From positions 1-64,000 of the forward strand of contig JAFURE010000019.1 of assembly GCA_017471985.1 (NCBI GenBank): 64,000 bases of DNA, in the 5' to 3' direction. The stretch is from Akkermansia sp. (GTDB lineage: Bacteria > Verrucomicrobiota > Verrucomicrobiia > Verrucomicrobiales > Akkermansiaceae). Both the position numbers and the translations under genes were made by a program. A model generated the notes under the pieces. The model saw nothing but the letters and a program-made list of their open reading frames with translations, was not told where the DNA came from and made no database searches. The number at the start of each line of letters is the position of its first letter. The first letter of the stretch is position 1. Shown in pieces: positions 8,269-17,240 of this stretch.

Positions 8269-10793
8269 TGGCTGCAGCCCCCTTACCCATCGAGGCCATT
8301 GCTCCCGACATACAAGCCGCTGTTCGGGAGCCGGGGTTCTGCGTGCTGCTCAGCGCCCCCACCGGCAGTGGTAAATCGACGCGGGTTCCCCTCATGCTGC
8401 AGGCTGCGGGTGTGGCCGAGCGCGGCACTATCATCGTGGTGCAGCCCCGCAGGCTCGCCGCTCGACTTCTGGCAGGATATGTGGCCCGCCAATACCCCTG
8501 CACCATCGGTCAGGAGGTGGGTTACACCGTCAGATTTGACGCCTGTAGCAGCAAAAACACACGCATTCTCTATGTTACGGACGGCATACTGGAGCGCCGA
8601 CTGACTGACGACCCGCAACTCAATGGGGTGAGTGCCGTTATTTTCGATGAAGTCCATGAGCGGCGACTGTCCGGCGATTTGTGCCTGGCCCGCGTTCTTG
8701 AGCTGCAGAAAAGTACCCGTCCCGACATCGGTGTGTTTGTGATGTCGGCCACACTCGAGCTCGATAAATTGCAGAACTACCTGCCGCAAGCCACCATTCT
8801 GCGAGCAGAGGGGCGCCTGTACCCGGTTGAGGTCAGTTACATGCCCCCTGCACCGGTGCGAGACTCCCGCGGGTATGTGGGCATGCCCCCGCTGTGGGAG
8901 CAGTGCAGCGCAGCGGTACGTCGGCTGACAGAGCTGCCCGATTGCGGCGATATCCTCGTGTTCCTGCCCGGAGCCTACGAAATTCGCCGTACCGTGGAAA
9001 TTCTGGAGAATGCGGGGTGGATGCGCGGGCGCGAGGTCTACGCCCTGCACGGTCAGCTCACACCGGATATGCAGGCGCGGGCTGTCGATAAGGGCGAGCG
9101 CCCGAGAGTCATCGTCAGTACCAATATTGCCGAAACGTCGCTGACCATTGAGGGCGTTCGGTCAGTCGTTGACAGCGGTACCGCCCGCGAAGCATGCTGG
9201 GACCCGCTGCGCGGCATATCCACCCTGCATATTGTCCCCATCTCGCAGGCTCAAGCAGAGCAACGTACCGGGCGAGCCGGTCGATTAGGCCCGGGGCGCT
9301 GCATACGCCTGTGGAGTGAAGCCGAGCAACGCCGCCGCACGCCCTTCCCATCCCCCGAAGTCCACCGGGCCGATATATCCATGGCCTTCCTCAACCTGCT
9401 GGCCTGGGGCTGCAAAGGGCTGGAGGGCATACGGCATTTTAACTGGCCGGATTCCCCGACCGAAGCCGAGACAGCCCGAGCCTGGGCGCTCCTGCAGGAA
9501 CTCGGTGCAGTCAGTCCCGAAGGCACGCTGAGTGCCATTGGTCGGCAGATGCTGCGCTACCCGCTCTCACCGGTGCTGTCCCGACTGATGGTAGCCGGGC
9601 AGGAATACGGCTGCAGTTCCGAAATGGCCGCCATTGCAGCCCTCATACAGGGAGAAAATGTAGCCATGGCCTCCGGGCTGAGCGACAAGCTACAGGAAGA
9701 AACGGACTACACGGATTTTCAGGCGGAATGGCGAGCCGTGCAGACAGCGCGCCAACTGAAATACGATGCCGCAGCCTGCTCCCGTCTGGGAATTATGGCG
9801 CGCGCCGCTCGAGAAATAACGGCCGCCTGCCGCCAACTCATGCCGCACCATGCCCCTGAGCCGGATTTTGAAGCACACCGGCACGGCGTTGTCGCCGCCC
9901 TTCTGGGGTCATTCCCCGAGCATGTAGCAGCCCGAAACAGTACCGCCACCGCCACGGCTCGACTCACCCGACGACGCAGCGGCAAAATTGCGTCCGCTGC
10001 AGCGAAAGACGCCAATGTATTCCTCGCAGCCGAAATTACTGAAATCGGCGGCAAGGGGGTGGAAACAAGATTAAGCCGCTGCACCGGATTGGAAATAAGT
10101 GACTTGCCCACCCACGAGGATGATGTAGCCACATATGACAGCTCCCGTAAACGCGTGGTCAACATGCACCGAACCCTCTACCGCGATTTAGTTCTGCACG
10201 AGAAAGAAACGGGCGATGCCTGCCCCGAGGATGCCGCACCCCTGCTCGCCGAGCGAGTGGTACGCGGCGAATTGCGACTGGAGGGCTGGGATGGCCATGT
10301 GCTGCAGTGGATTAACCGCCTCACCTGCCTGAGAAATGCCATGCCCGAACTGGAACTCCCGGATTTCGGCGAGGAAGACCGGCTGGTGGCTATCACTATG
10401 CTCTGTGACGGTGCCGTGAGCTACAAAGAAATTGCGGCTCGCCCGGTGTTGCCCATTCTGGGAGAGTGGCTTTCACCTTGGCAGAAAGAATGCCTGAACC
10501 GCTATGCGCCCAAGGCAATCAAGCTCAGCAACGGTCGGGAAGTAAAGCTGCTCTACCGAGAGGACGGCACACCGACCTTCGGTCTGAAATGCCAGTTGCT
10601 CTTCGGCGTACACAGCACCCCAACCATAGCTGACGGGAGAGTGAAATGTCTGGTGGAAATTCTGGCTCCCAACCAGCGCCCCTACCAGACGACGTCCGAC
10701 ATGGAATCATTCTGGCGCAACGGCTATCCCCAGATGAAAAAAGATCTGGCAGGACGCTATCCCCGCCACGACTGGCCTAACGAAGCACCGTAG
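8268..10793 (+). CDS. hrpB: HrpB-like DEAH-box ATP-dependent helicase
   Basis: 841 residues with the helicase order of the HrpB/HrpA group: Walker A SAPTGSGKST (about 29-38), motif Ia QPRRLAA, motif II DEVH (about 127), motif III SAT, then STNIAETSLTIEGV and QRTGRAGRLGPG (motifs V and VI). HA2-type and HrpB C-terminal regions follow, including an LGEWLSPWQ-like segment near residue 730. HrpB is a DEAH RNA/DNA helicase of poorly known cellular task, and length fits the family. The start codon shares a base with the upstream stop (TGATG), suggesting reinitiation. The 3' end overlaps the convergent transglutaminase gene by 17 nt. Confidence 0.88.
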   Translation: MAAAPLPIEAIAPDIQAAVREPGFCVLLSAPTGSGKSTRVPLMLQAAGVAERGTIIVVQPRRLAARLLAGYVARQYPCTIGQEVGYTVRFDACSSKNTRILYVTDGILERRLTDDPQLNGVSAVIFDEVHERRLSGDLCLARVLELQKSTRPDIGVFVMSATLELDKLQNYLPQATILRAEGRLYPVEVSYMPPAPVRDSRGYVGMPPLWEQCSAAVRRLTELPDCGDILVFLPGAYEIRRTVEILENAGWMRGREVYALHGQLTPDMQARAVDKGERPRVIVSTNIAETSLTIEGVRSVVDSGTAREACWDPLRGISTLHIVPISQAQAEQRTGRAGRLGPGRCIRLWSEAEQRRRTPFPSPEVHRADISMAFLNLLAWGCKGLEGIRHFNWPDSPTEAETARAWALLQELGAVSPEGTLSAIGRQMLRYPLSPVLSRLMVAGQEYGCSSEMAAIAALIQGENVAMASGLSDKLQEETDYTDFQAEWRAVQTARQLKYDAAACSRLGIMARAAREITAACRQLMPHHAPEPDFEAHRHGVVAALLGSFPEHVAARNSTATATARLTRRRSGKIASAAAKDANVFLAAEITEIGGKGVETRLSRCTGLEISDLPTHEDDVATYDSSRKRVVNMHRTLYRDLVLHEKETGDACPEDAAPLLAERVVRGELRLEGWDGHVLQWINRLTCLRNAMPELELPDFGEEDRLVAITMLCDGAVSYKEIAARPVLPILGEWLSPWQKECLNRYAPKAIKLSNGREVKLLYREDGTPTFGLKCQLLFGVHSTPTIADGRVKCLVEILAPNQRPYQTTSDMESFWRNGYPQMKKDLAGRYPRHDWPNEAP

Positions 10794-11916
10794 CGGGAGC
10801 CTTGCACTTGCATACAATCACGCCGTTCAAGTGCTCCTCGAGCGCAAAGTTCACAATGATATGCTCACCCAATTGATGGTGAACCTGCCCCATGCGCAGA
10901 AGAACAGCTTCATTGTTCCGTCCCAGCTTCTGCAGTTCCACCACATAAGCGGTCACATATTGTCCATCGGCAAACTTACGGGAACTGCGGCACCAGTAAA
11001 CCAAATCCTCAAGCGTTTCAAACGCCGTGTAACGGAAGGGATAATAGAGCTCAACGGAATTCGCAGCCGGATACTGAGAACGATTCCAGCTGTGGTCGCG
11101 GGCAATCAACTTATCAGTTAACGCGAAGTGAGTACGGTAAATACGCCCGGGCTCATCGGGAGAGGGGTCACTGTAGGTGCAATCCACATGCACCCAATGG
11201 CCGTCAAGACGGGCAAGGTTCCAGCAGTGATTATCATTCTGCGCCACCCCGGCCACAAAGATATTCTCAATCCCGGCGATACTGAGCATGAGCCTGTAAG
11301 CGCGGGTATACGCATCGCACACCCCCTTACCGGTCAGCAGCACGCGAGTCGTGGCATTGGCGGAATCCTTGCCGTGAAGTTCAGTCACATAGGTGCTCTT
11401 ACCCACCAGATAATCGTGCAGCGCCAGAGCACATTCATACTGCGAACTGCTGTTACGTTGCGCCGCCTTTACCACATCTTCGGCAATACTGAGAGCCCGC
11501 CGCTGGTCCGGGGTGAGAGTCGCCCTGCGAGCCGGCTCCTGATAAGCTCTGAACATAAGTTCATTGTCAGCATAGGTCGGTTTCAGCGTCACATGGTTTC
11601 CCCTGCTCGTCACCGCAAAAGAAACAGCAACGCCATCCCGCAACAAAGTCTCGGCCACATCAAGCGCCCGCTCATACACATTCCCCACTCCCGCAAGCAA
11701 GAACTCCACCTGCGGCGCCAATTTCTGCAACTCTGCACGCGCATACCCCAGCGCCTGCGACTCACTGAGGTAGGCACTCCTGTCCACCTCGCCACCTGCA
11801 CTCACAGAACCACCCGCACGGTGGGCAGACGCCACAGTCCCGGCATGGCCCATTCTGTAGAAATGACCACAACTGCTGAGCAGAATTGCCACCAGAACTG
11901 CCACCGCTATCCGCAT
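10777..11916 (-). CDS. Transglutaminase-like lipoprotein
   Basis: 379 residues with a lipoprotein signal (MRIAVAVLVAILLSSC, lipobox LSSC). The middle carries a transglutaminase/papain-like core: Cys in GKGVCDAYTRAYRLML, His in NDNHCWNLARLDG, and Asp in HWVHVDCTYSDP, the usual C-H-D triad in order. Such proteins act as cysteine proteases or amidases outside the cytoplasm; the substrate is unknown. A promoter lies 6 nt before the start. The coding end overlaps hrpB convergently. Confidence 0.8.
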   Translation of the reverse strand: MRIAVAVLVAILLSSCGHFYRMGHAGTVASAHRAGGSVSAGGEVDRSAYLSESQALGYARAELQKLAPQVEFLLAGVGNVYERALDVAETLLRDGVAVSFAVTSRGNHVTLKPTYADNELMFRAYQEPARRATLTPDQRRALSIAEDVVKAAQRNSSSQYECALALHDYLVGKSTYVTELHGKDSANATTRVLLTGKGVCDAYTRAYRLMLSIAGIENIFVAGVAQNDNHCWNLARLDGHWVHVDCTYSDPSPDEPGRIYRTHFALTDKLIARDHSWNRSQYPAANSVELYYPFRYTAFETLEDLVYWCRSSRKFADGQYVTAYVVELQKLGRNNEAVLLRMGQVHHQLGEHIIVNFALEEHLNGVIVCKCKAPATVLR

Positions 11917-11922
11917 GAGAGC

Positions 11923-11951
11923 ATACTACCAGATTTCCGGCCTCACGTAAA
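11923..11951 (-). promoter_or_regulatory. Leaderless promoter of the transglutaminase-like gene
   Basis: TTTACG (11946-11951), 17 nt, TAGTAT (11923-11928), 6 nt before the ATG at 11916. Confidence 0.5.
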
Positions 11952-11955
11952 GCAG

Positions 11956-11990
11956 AAAAGCCCTGCATCACCATTGATGCAGGGCTTTTT
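11956..11990. terminator. Bidirectional terminator after metG
   Basis: GCCCTGCATCA and TGATGCAGGGC pair around CCAT, with A and T runs on both sides. It ends metG on the minus strand just before the next gene's promoter. Confidence 0.9.
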
Positions 11991-12012
11991 GAAATTAAAG
12001 TCAGCTTTATCC

Positions 12013-13644
12013 TTACTGCTGCTGGGCAGCGGCCTTGCGAGCAGCTTTGGCAGCGGCCTTAGCGGCTTTCTCGGCCATCTTCTGCTTTTCCTCCTCGGAG
12101 AGAATGCGGGGGAATACCGGGCTGGGAGCCTGCACGGTGTGGCCATCCTTAAGAATGCCCCAGGCAAGAGTCTGCGGGCTGAGGGTGGCGGCATCCACCT
12201 GCAACTGGGAAAGAATGCGGGCGGAGGCATCGGGCAGCACGCAGGCGATGAGGTAACCGACCTGCACGCAGCTCTCCAGCAGGTGAGCCAGCACGCTCTG
12301 GAGCTCAGCCAGACGGGTCTCATCCTTAGCCAGAGCGAAGGGCTGAGTCTTCTCGATGAAGGCATTGCACTGACCTACATGGGCATTCAGTGCAGCGAGA
12401 GCATCTGCCGTGTTGTAGGCATTCATGCACTCGGCAAAGCGGGTTACAGTATCGGCCATGCTCTGACGCAGAGCCACAGAGAGCTCATCGGCAGCGGGCT
12501 CAGCAGCCACAGTCACGGTGCCGCCAAGGTAACGGGTGCACATGTTGAGGGAGCGATTGCAGAGGTTACCGAGGTCATTGGCAAGCTCGGTGTTGTAAAT
12601 CATCTTCATGCGCTCAGCGTCGTAGTCGCTGTCGTAGCCTGTCTTGGTATCGCGCACCAGATAGTAGCGCACGGCCTCGGGGCCGAACACATCGCACAGG
12701 TCGTTCGGGTCAACGATATTACCGAGCGACTTGGACATCTTCTCGCCCTTGATATTAAGCCAACCGTGAACCAGCAGGCGGGGCATCTCCTCATCGGAGA
12801 ATCCCATGGCATGCAGCATGCACAGCCAGTAAATACCGTGAGCGGGCACCAGAATATCCTTGCCGATAACCTCGCAAGCGGCGGGCCAGAGCTTGTTGAA
12901 GTCGGGCAGCGTAGTGTCGCCGTCAGCCAGATAACCGGCGAAAGAAATGTAGTTGATGAGAGCATCGAACCACACGTATGTTACGAACTCCGGGTCAAAG
13001 GGCAGCGGAATACCCCAGCTCAGACGGTCCTTCGGGCGGGAAATGCACAGGTCGTTGGTAGCGCGCTCAATGGCCTGCAGCAGGTCCTGGCGACGGAACT
13101 CAGGGGTCACGCAATCGGGATGTGTGGTCACGAACTCCTTCAGCCAGGCGGTGTGGGCCGTGAGGTTGAAGTACCAGTTCTCTTCCTCCAGCTCAATCAC
13201 CTGCCCCCATTCAGGGCCGAAGTTGCCGTCCTCACCGCGCTCCTTATCTGTCAGGAACTGCTCCTGACGCACGGAATAGAAGCCCTTGTAGGCCTTCTTG
13301 TACAGGCAGCCCTTCTCCTTCAGGTTGGTAAGGATTTTCTGCACACAGGCCTTGTGGCGGGAATCTGTCGTAGCAGCCCAGCCATCGTAGGAAATGCCGA
13401 GGCGCTCCCAGAGGGCAACAAAGCGCTTGGTCACCGTATCGGCATACTCCTGCGGCGACACGCCGGCCTCCTCAGCCTTCTGCTGTACCTTCTGGCCATG
13501 CTGGTCTACACCGGTCAGCAAAAAGGTGTCCTCGCCACACATTCGGTGCCAACGAGCCAGTACGTCCGCGAGGACCTTCTCATATGCATGACCGATGTGA
13601 GGAGAACCATTTGTATAATCAATTGCTGTAGTAATGTAGAACAT
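12013..13644 (-). CDS. metG: Methionyl-tRNA synthetase
   Basis: 543 residues of class Ia synthetase. The HIGH motif is at SPHIGHAYE (about 16-24) and KMSKS at GEKMSKSLGN (about 305). The connective peptide reads GFYSVRQEQF and lacks the zinc-binding CxxC pairs of the E. coli enzyme. The anticodon-binding helical domain follows, and the protein ends in a Lys/Ala-rich helix ([17 protein letters not shown]) rather than the dimerising tRNA-binding domain found in longer MetG. It charges tRNA-Met. A promoter sits 9 nt before the start and a strong terminator follows. Confidence 0.95.
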   Translation of the reverse strand: MFYITTAIDYTNGSPHIGHAYEKVLADVLARWHRMCGEDTFLLTGVDQHGQKVQQKAEEAGVSPQEYADTVTKRFVALWERLGISYDGWAATTDSRHKACVQKILTNLKEKGCLYKKAYKGFYSVRQEQFLTDKERGEDGNFGPEWGQVIELEEENWYFNLTAHTAWLKEFVTTHPDCVTPEFRRQDLLQAIERATNDLCISRPKDRLSWGIPLPFDPEFVTYVWFDALINYISFAGYLADGDTTLPDFNKLWPAACEVIGKDILVPAHGIYWLCMLHAMGFSDEEMPRLLVHGWLNIKGEKMSKSLGNIVDPNDLCDVFGPEAVRYYLVRDTKTGYDSDYDAERMKMIYNTELANDLGNLCNRSLNMCTRYLGGTVTVAAEPAADELSVALRQSMADTVTRFAECMNAYNTADALAALNAHVGQCNAFIEKTQPFALAKDETRLAELQSVLAHLLESCVQVGYLIACVLPDASARILSQLQVDAATLSPQTLAWGILKDGHTVQAPSPVFPRILSEEEKQKMAEKAAKAAAKAARKAAAQQQ

Positions 13645-13653
13645 AGCGCGGGA

Positions 13654-13682
13654 ATTGTACTACCGCCTACCCGTTCAGGCAA
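13654..13682 (-). promoter_or_regulatory. Promoter of metG
   Basis: TTGCCT (13677-13682), 17 nt, TACAAT (13654-13659), 9 nt before the ATG. The predicted leader is about 2 nt. Confidence 0.6.
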
Positions 13683-13727
13683 GCCAAATCTCAGACATAT
13701 CTCAGCGATTGAGGCTGAGGGAGGGCA

Positions 13728-14765
13728 TTATTTGGCATCGGGATGCAGTTTTGCGCCGCGCGAGCGCAGAAGTTCCCCCACGGCACGAGCCGCAGCAGAG
13801 TCCGTGCGCCCGAAGTGAATGCGCAACGAGTTCCCGCTGTTATTCAGGGCATTGATATCAGCCCCGGCATCCAGCAGAAGGCGTACAATTTCCACCGCGT
13901 TTTCGGGGTGAACCTGCGAGTCAACTCGCAGATGAAACAGGTAATCGGAGTAATAGTGTCTTCCCCGGCCACCTAAGCGGGGCTTTGCGCCTTTACTGAG
14001 GGCAAGTTCTGTCAGAGAGGGATCGTTGGGGTGCTTCAACATCAACACCAGCATGAGATTGCTGCCCTTCTCACCCACATGGCTGTCAGGGTGCACGCCA
14101 CCCTCCAGCAGGTCACGGATAAGTCCTGCGCTATAAAATCTCCAGCCAATCCACCACTTCTCCGTTCGTTTGCCGAGGTCCTGATTTCCATAGCGCAACA
14201 ACAGGCGTCGCATGTCATCGCTGTCGGTAAGTTCAAACGGGACCTCGTTCCGGGCAATATCCCAGATTCGGGTTATCGTTGCTGCATCCGGATCGGCGCC
14301 CTTATCCAACAGAGCCTTTGCCAGTTGCACGCGTTCCTCTTCATCGGTACGGTGTTCAAAACTGACCAGCATACCAAGCGGCGTATAGCCGGGGTACCCC
14401 ATGTCACGCCAGTTCTCCGGTCGGGCATTCACATCTGCCCCGGCATCGATGAGCGCCTGTGCCAGTGCCACATCTCCCACCATGCAGGCGGCCTGCAAAG
14501 CCGTGAATCCCGATGGGGAACGCAGCGACACATCACCACCGGCAGCCACCTGTCTGAGCAGCTCAGGCACTTCGCGCTGCCAGGCCTCGCGCCCCAGGTA
14601 ATCCCCGGCACGGGAATCATCCCCATGGAGATTGCGAGTGAGCGAGTCATCCTGTGCGGGCAAAGACTCTGCCAGTCGGGCACAATCCGCCTGCCAAGGC
14701 TCAGCGGCACGGCTCACAGGAAATACGGAAGTCAGTAATATCAGAGAATAAATGAGTCCTTTCAT
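13728..14765 (-). CDS. Exported ankyrin-repeat protein
   Basis: 345 residues with a signal peptide (MKGLIYSLILLTSVFPVSRA). Ankyrin repeats are clear at SGFTALQAACMVGDVALAQA with LIDAGADVNAR, then TPLGMLV-LAKALLDKGADPDAA, and again near the end at VEIVRLLLDAGADINALN-NSLR. Repeats between these are degenerate. Ankyrin repeats bind proteins; the partner is unknown. ATG 14765 is preferred over an upstream GTG at 14810 because the promoter -10 box lies between them. A second ankyrin protein occurs at 28673. Confidence 0.82.
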   Translation of the reverse strand: MKGLIYSLILLTSVFPVSRAAEPWQADCARLAESLPAQDDSLTRNLHGDDSRAGDYLGREAWQREVPELLRQVAAGGDVSLRSPSGFTALQAACMVGDVALAQALIDAGADVNARPENWRDMGYPGYTPLGMLVSFEHRTDEEERVQLAKALLDKGADPDAATITRIWDIARNEVPFELTDSDDMRRLLLRYGNQDLGKRTEKWWIGWRFYSAGLIRDLLEGGVHPDSHVGEKGSNLMLVLMLKHPNDPSLTELALSKGAKPRLGGRGRHYYSDYLFHLRVDSQVHPENAVEIVRLLLDAGADINALNNSGNSLRIHFGRTDSAAARAVGELLRSRGAKLHPDAK

Positions 14766-14795
14766 AGTATTGTCGTGTGTTCTTAACACCCAGTT

Positions 14796-14824
14796 ATCAT
14801 AACACGACACACATGAGACGTCAA
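14796..14824 (-). promoter_or_regulatory. Promoter of the ankyrin gene, with palindrome over the -10
   Basis: TTGACG (14819-14824), 17 nt, TATGAT (14796-14801), with a leader of about 23 nt. An 11-base palindrome, GTTATCATAAC (14793-14803), covers the -10 box and could be an operator. Confidence 0.5.
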
Positions 14825-14859
14825 TTCCGAATTGCGACTCGTTGCCCCTGCATGAATTA

Positions 14860-14883
14860 GGCGCTGCTCCGAAAAGCAGCGCC
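14860..14883 (-). terminator. Hairpin after rtcB
   Basis: GGCGCTGCT and AGCAGCGCC form a nine-pair stem just past the rtcB stop. Only a weak T-rich stretch follows. Confidence 0.6.
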
Positions 14884-14893
14884 TGACATCACA

Positions 14894-16111
14894 TTATCCG
14901 CGCTTGCGGAAAGATGGCTCGGCTTCCTCGGCCTTGAAATTGTAGAGGGGCTTGAAGATGTCCACCACATCGACGGTAGGCCCGATATGCTTCAGAATGG
15001 CATCCATGCCCTTGTAGGCCATGGGCGATTCATCGAGAGTTTTCTGAGTTACGGACGTTGTGTAAATCCCCTTCATCTGCTCCTGAAACTCTTCCATAGA
15101 CAGCTCACGGAAGGCCTGAGAGCGGCTCATGAGACGCCCCGCGCCGTGCGGTGCCGACTGGTTCCAGTCATCGTTCCCCTTGCCGGTACCGAAAATGCAA
15201 CCATCGCGCATATTGATAGGAATGAGCAACTTCTCGCCATCACGGGCAGAAATAGCCCCCTTACGCACGATATTGCTCTCGTGGTCAATGTAGTTGTGCG
15301 TGGTGTGGAACATATCCTGCACGTCAAGCCCGAGTCGTTTAATGATGATTTCTGCCATCACCTCGCGATTGCGCAGAGCAAACTGCTGACAGATTTTCAT
15401 ATCGTGCAGGTAGAGCTCGCGTCCCTCCCCCTCCAGATAGCAGAGGTCAACCGGCACGTCGGGCTGCAGCTCGCTCCACCGAGCACGGAGGGCCTTGATG
15501 GCACTCTGAATCTCACGCTGGCGCCCCTGAGCTTTCAGGTCAGCAATGAGAGCAGCCTCGACCGCTCCCCTGTCACCGATACCGGAGCGGCGGTCGATTG
15601 CCATGCTCTGGTAAAGTTCGCACACCTGCTTACCCAAGTTACGGGAACCGGAATGAATGATGAGGTAATAATTTCCCTGCGTATCGGCATCCACCTCCAC
15701 AAAGTGATTACCGCCACCCAGCGTACCGAGAGAGCAACGCAAATGCTTGGGGTGAGTCAATTGCTCCAGGCAATGCAGTGATTCCAGCGGGGCGAACTCC
15801 TCCACCGGCTCCCCGTGAACATACATGCCGCTGGGCACGTTGCGGTGCATGACATCATCGAGCGCGGCAAAATCGGGTTTCTGCTTTCCCAGAGAAACGG
15901 TCAGCATACCGCAGCCGATATCCACCCCCACAATGTTGGGGATTACCTTATCGCCCAAATCGGCCGTGAAGCCGATAACACAGCCCTTACCCGCGTGCAC
16001 ATCGGGCATGATACGCACCTTGGCATCGGCAAAGGCAGGCTGAGCCAGAAGACGCGAAATCTGTTTACGCGCCAATTCATCCACCTCATCGGTGTAGATT
16101 TTCAGGTTCAT
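14894..16111 (-). CDS. rtcB: RNA-splicing ligase RtcB
   Basis: 405 residues, the usual RtcB length. Metal ligands and active-site segments are present: MPDVHAGKGCVIGFT, VGVDIGCGM, LGTLGGGNHFVEV, IIHSGSRNLGK, and PHGAGRLMSRSQA with the histidine that carries GMP. RtcB joins RNA 2',3'-cyclic phosphate or 3'-phosphate ends to 5'-hydroxyl ends, in RNA repair. No archease or rtcA gene is beside it. The promoter is not clear: a TATAAC box lies 12 nt upstream without a good -35. Confidence 0.95.
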   Translation of the reverse strand: MNLKIYTDEVDELARKQISRLLAQPAFADAKVRIMPDVHAGKGCVIGFTADLGDKVIPNIVGVDIGCGMLTVSLGKQKPDFAALDDVMHRNVPSGMYVHGEPVEEFAPLESLHCLEQLTHPKHLRCSLGTLGGGNHFVEVDADTQGNYYLIIHSGSRNLGKQVCELYQSMAIDRRSGIGDRGAVEAALIADLKAQGRQREIQSAIKALRARWSELQPDVPVDLCYLEGEGRELYLHDMKICQQFALRNREVMAEIIIKRLGLDVQDMFHTTHNYIDHESNIVRKGAISARDGEKLLIPINMRDGCIFGTGKGNDDWNQSAPHGAGRLMSRSQAFRELSMEEFQEQMKGIYTTSVTQKTLDESPMAYKGMDAILKHIGPTVDVVDIFKPLYNFKAEEAEPSFRKRG

Positions 16112-16289
16112 GATTGTAGTTTGGTTATATTGTTGTCTGTTTTCTGTCTCCCGACAGATGGTAGTTCTTCAATGATACAGTGTTGCTCGACATATCGTCA
16201 GGCGTGCTGAAGAGTGTATGCATTTTCCCACATCCGTCAAGTGTAATCTGCAAGCATTCGGAGAAAATTGTGCTATTCTGTCATACAAG

Positions 16290-16317
16290 TTGACAGTCGC
16301 ACCACCTGTGCTATGGT
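16290..16317 (+). promoter_or_regulatory. Leaderless promoter of the first tandem small gene
   Basis: TTGACA (16290-16295), 16 nt, TATGGT (16312-16317), 6 nt before ATG 16324. The rest of the 212-nt gap to rtcB shows nothing else recognisable. Confidence 0.5.
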
Positions 16318-16323
16318 GGATTC

Positions 16324-16578
16324 ATGGACATCACCCCTACTACCACCCCCGACACCCCGGAATACCCTCACAGGCCCCACAGAGCAAAAGGAAAACCTAT
16401 AACAAAGCTGTCGGGAGAAATCCCCACTCCTATACCTATTCCTCCTCCCCATACATCAATTAATAAAGAGAAATCCTCATTCCGCCGTAAACAGAGCAGA
16501 AAACAGGCAAGCGAAAACCAGGCACCACACCGCCGCCACCTGATTCATCGGCAGCAGAGACCTATGAACGAACATTAA
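16324..16578 (+). CDS. Diverged member of the tandem small-protein family (no lipobox)
   Basis: 84 residues. The first 15 (MDITPTTTPDTPEYP) match the start of the paralogue at 17241, then the sequence departs: no Lys-Ala hydrophobic segment and no lipidation cysteine. The rest is Pro-, Lys-, His- and Arg-rich (PTPIPIPPPHTSIN, then basic). It has its own well-placed promoter, so it may be expressed, or it may be a decaying copy whose promoter survives. The change of character after residue 15 suggests a recombination or frameshift event. Confidence 0.45.
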   Translation: MDITPTTTPDTPEYPHRPHRAKGKPITKLSGEIPTPIPIPPPHTSINKEKSSFRRKQSRKQASENQAPHRRHLIHRQQRPMNEH

Positions 16579-16620
16579 GACGATTATTTAAAGTTGAAGC
16601 GGAAATGCGACGCAGTGGCA

Positions 16621-16650
16621 TTGACATACCACATTGACCTATGCTAAAAT
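16621..16650 (+). promoter_or_regulatory. Leaderless promoter of the lipoprotein run at 16657
   Basis: TTGACA (16621-16626), 18 nt, TAAAAT (16645-16650), 6 nt before a GTG start. Confidence 0.6.
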
Positions 16651-16656
16651 AAGGCC

Positions 16657-16914
16657 GTGAAAATATCCCCTGAACAGCGTAAGGCAAAATCTCCGTATCC
16701 GGTGCGTGGCAAGGCACTGGCCGCACTGGCGGCGACGGCTGCGGCACTGTTTTCCTGTGACCGACATGTCCCGGGCAGTGTGCCGTATCAAGCCGGGAGT
16801 TCAGACCCGACCGACCACAGCGCCGTGCCCGAAACACCGCCTGTAGAAGAGCCTATGATACTGGGTGGCGATGTACCCTACGTACCGGAACCGTCAGAGA
16901 GCAGTGAAAATTAA
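16657..16914 (+). CDS. Small lipoprotein, tandem extended-signal family, copy 2
   Basis: 85 residues starting at GTG. It reads VKISPEQRKAKSPYPVRGK, then an Ala/Leu-rich hydrophobic stretch ending LFSC (lipobox, Cys at residue 34), then an acidic Pro-rich tail ending YVPEPSESSEN. The pre-hydrophobic part is about 19 residues, longer than the 2-7 usual for a lipoprotein signal, and holds the YP motif shared by its neighbours. The 3' end overlaps the next gene by 11 nt. Function unknown. Confidence 0.6.
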   Translation: MKISPEQRKAKSPYPVRGKALAALAATAAALFSCDRHVPGSVPYQAGSSDPTDHSAVPETPPVEEPMILGGDVPYVPEPSESSEN

Positions 16915-17236
16915 AGCCACACAGACTGCTGCGCCGCTGTACCCCACGCTGGTGAAAGCCGTTACCGCTGCGGCAACGGCAGCGCTGCTGTCGGCCTGCG
17001 ATGAGCCGGCCCCTCAAAGACCCCCGGGTTTACGCCCCGCACCGGCACCTGTTGATGATTCCCGGCGTGCCGATATTCTCCCGGAGTCATACACCGCGGG
17101 GATATTCGTGAGCCCCGAGCGTTGTGATGTCCGCCCCGCACCGGCACCTCCGCCTTACGAGCCGAAAATAGAATTCGTTCCGGAGCCGGCGGACACCCCG
17201 CTCGATAATCCCTCAACAACACAAAACATTGATTAA
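16904..17236 (+). CDS. Small lipoprotein, tandem extended-signal family, copy 3
   Basis: 110 residues from GTG 16904. The start VKIKATQTAAPLYPTLVKA matches the family pattern, followed by an Ala-rich stretch to the lipobox LSAC (Cys about residue 32). The mature part is rich in Pro, Asp and Glu, with a repeated RPAPAP segment and a VPEP motif also seen in copy 2. A longer frame from ATG 16865 exists, but GTG 16904 aligns exactly with the start of the other copies. Function unknown. Confidence 0.6.
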   Translation: MKIKATQTAAPLYPTLVKAVTAAATAALLSACDEPAPQRPPGLRPAPAPVDDSRRADILPESYTAGIFVSPERCDVRPAPAPPPYEPKIEFVPEPADTPLDNPSTTQNID

Positions 17237-17240
17237 TACC

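Noticed and set aside
11128-13818. Very long open frame (896 codons) opposite metG and the transglutaminase gene
   Set aside because: It is the mirror of two well-supported genes on the other strand. Its protein has no known motif and is rich in residues typical of antisense frames. The same holds for long frames opposite uvrA (31937-33292, 33542-35014) and rpoD (52677-54398).
16865-16903. Longer start (ATG 16865) for lipoprotein copy 3
   Set aside because: The added residues overlap copy 2 and do not match the family. GTG 16904 aligns exactly with the other copies.
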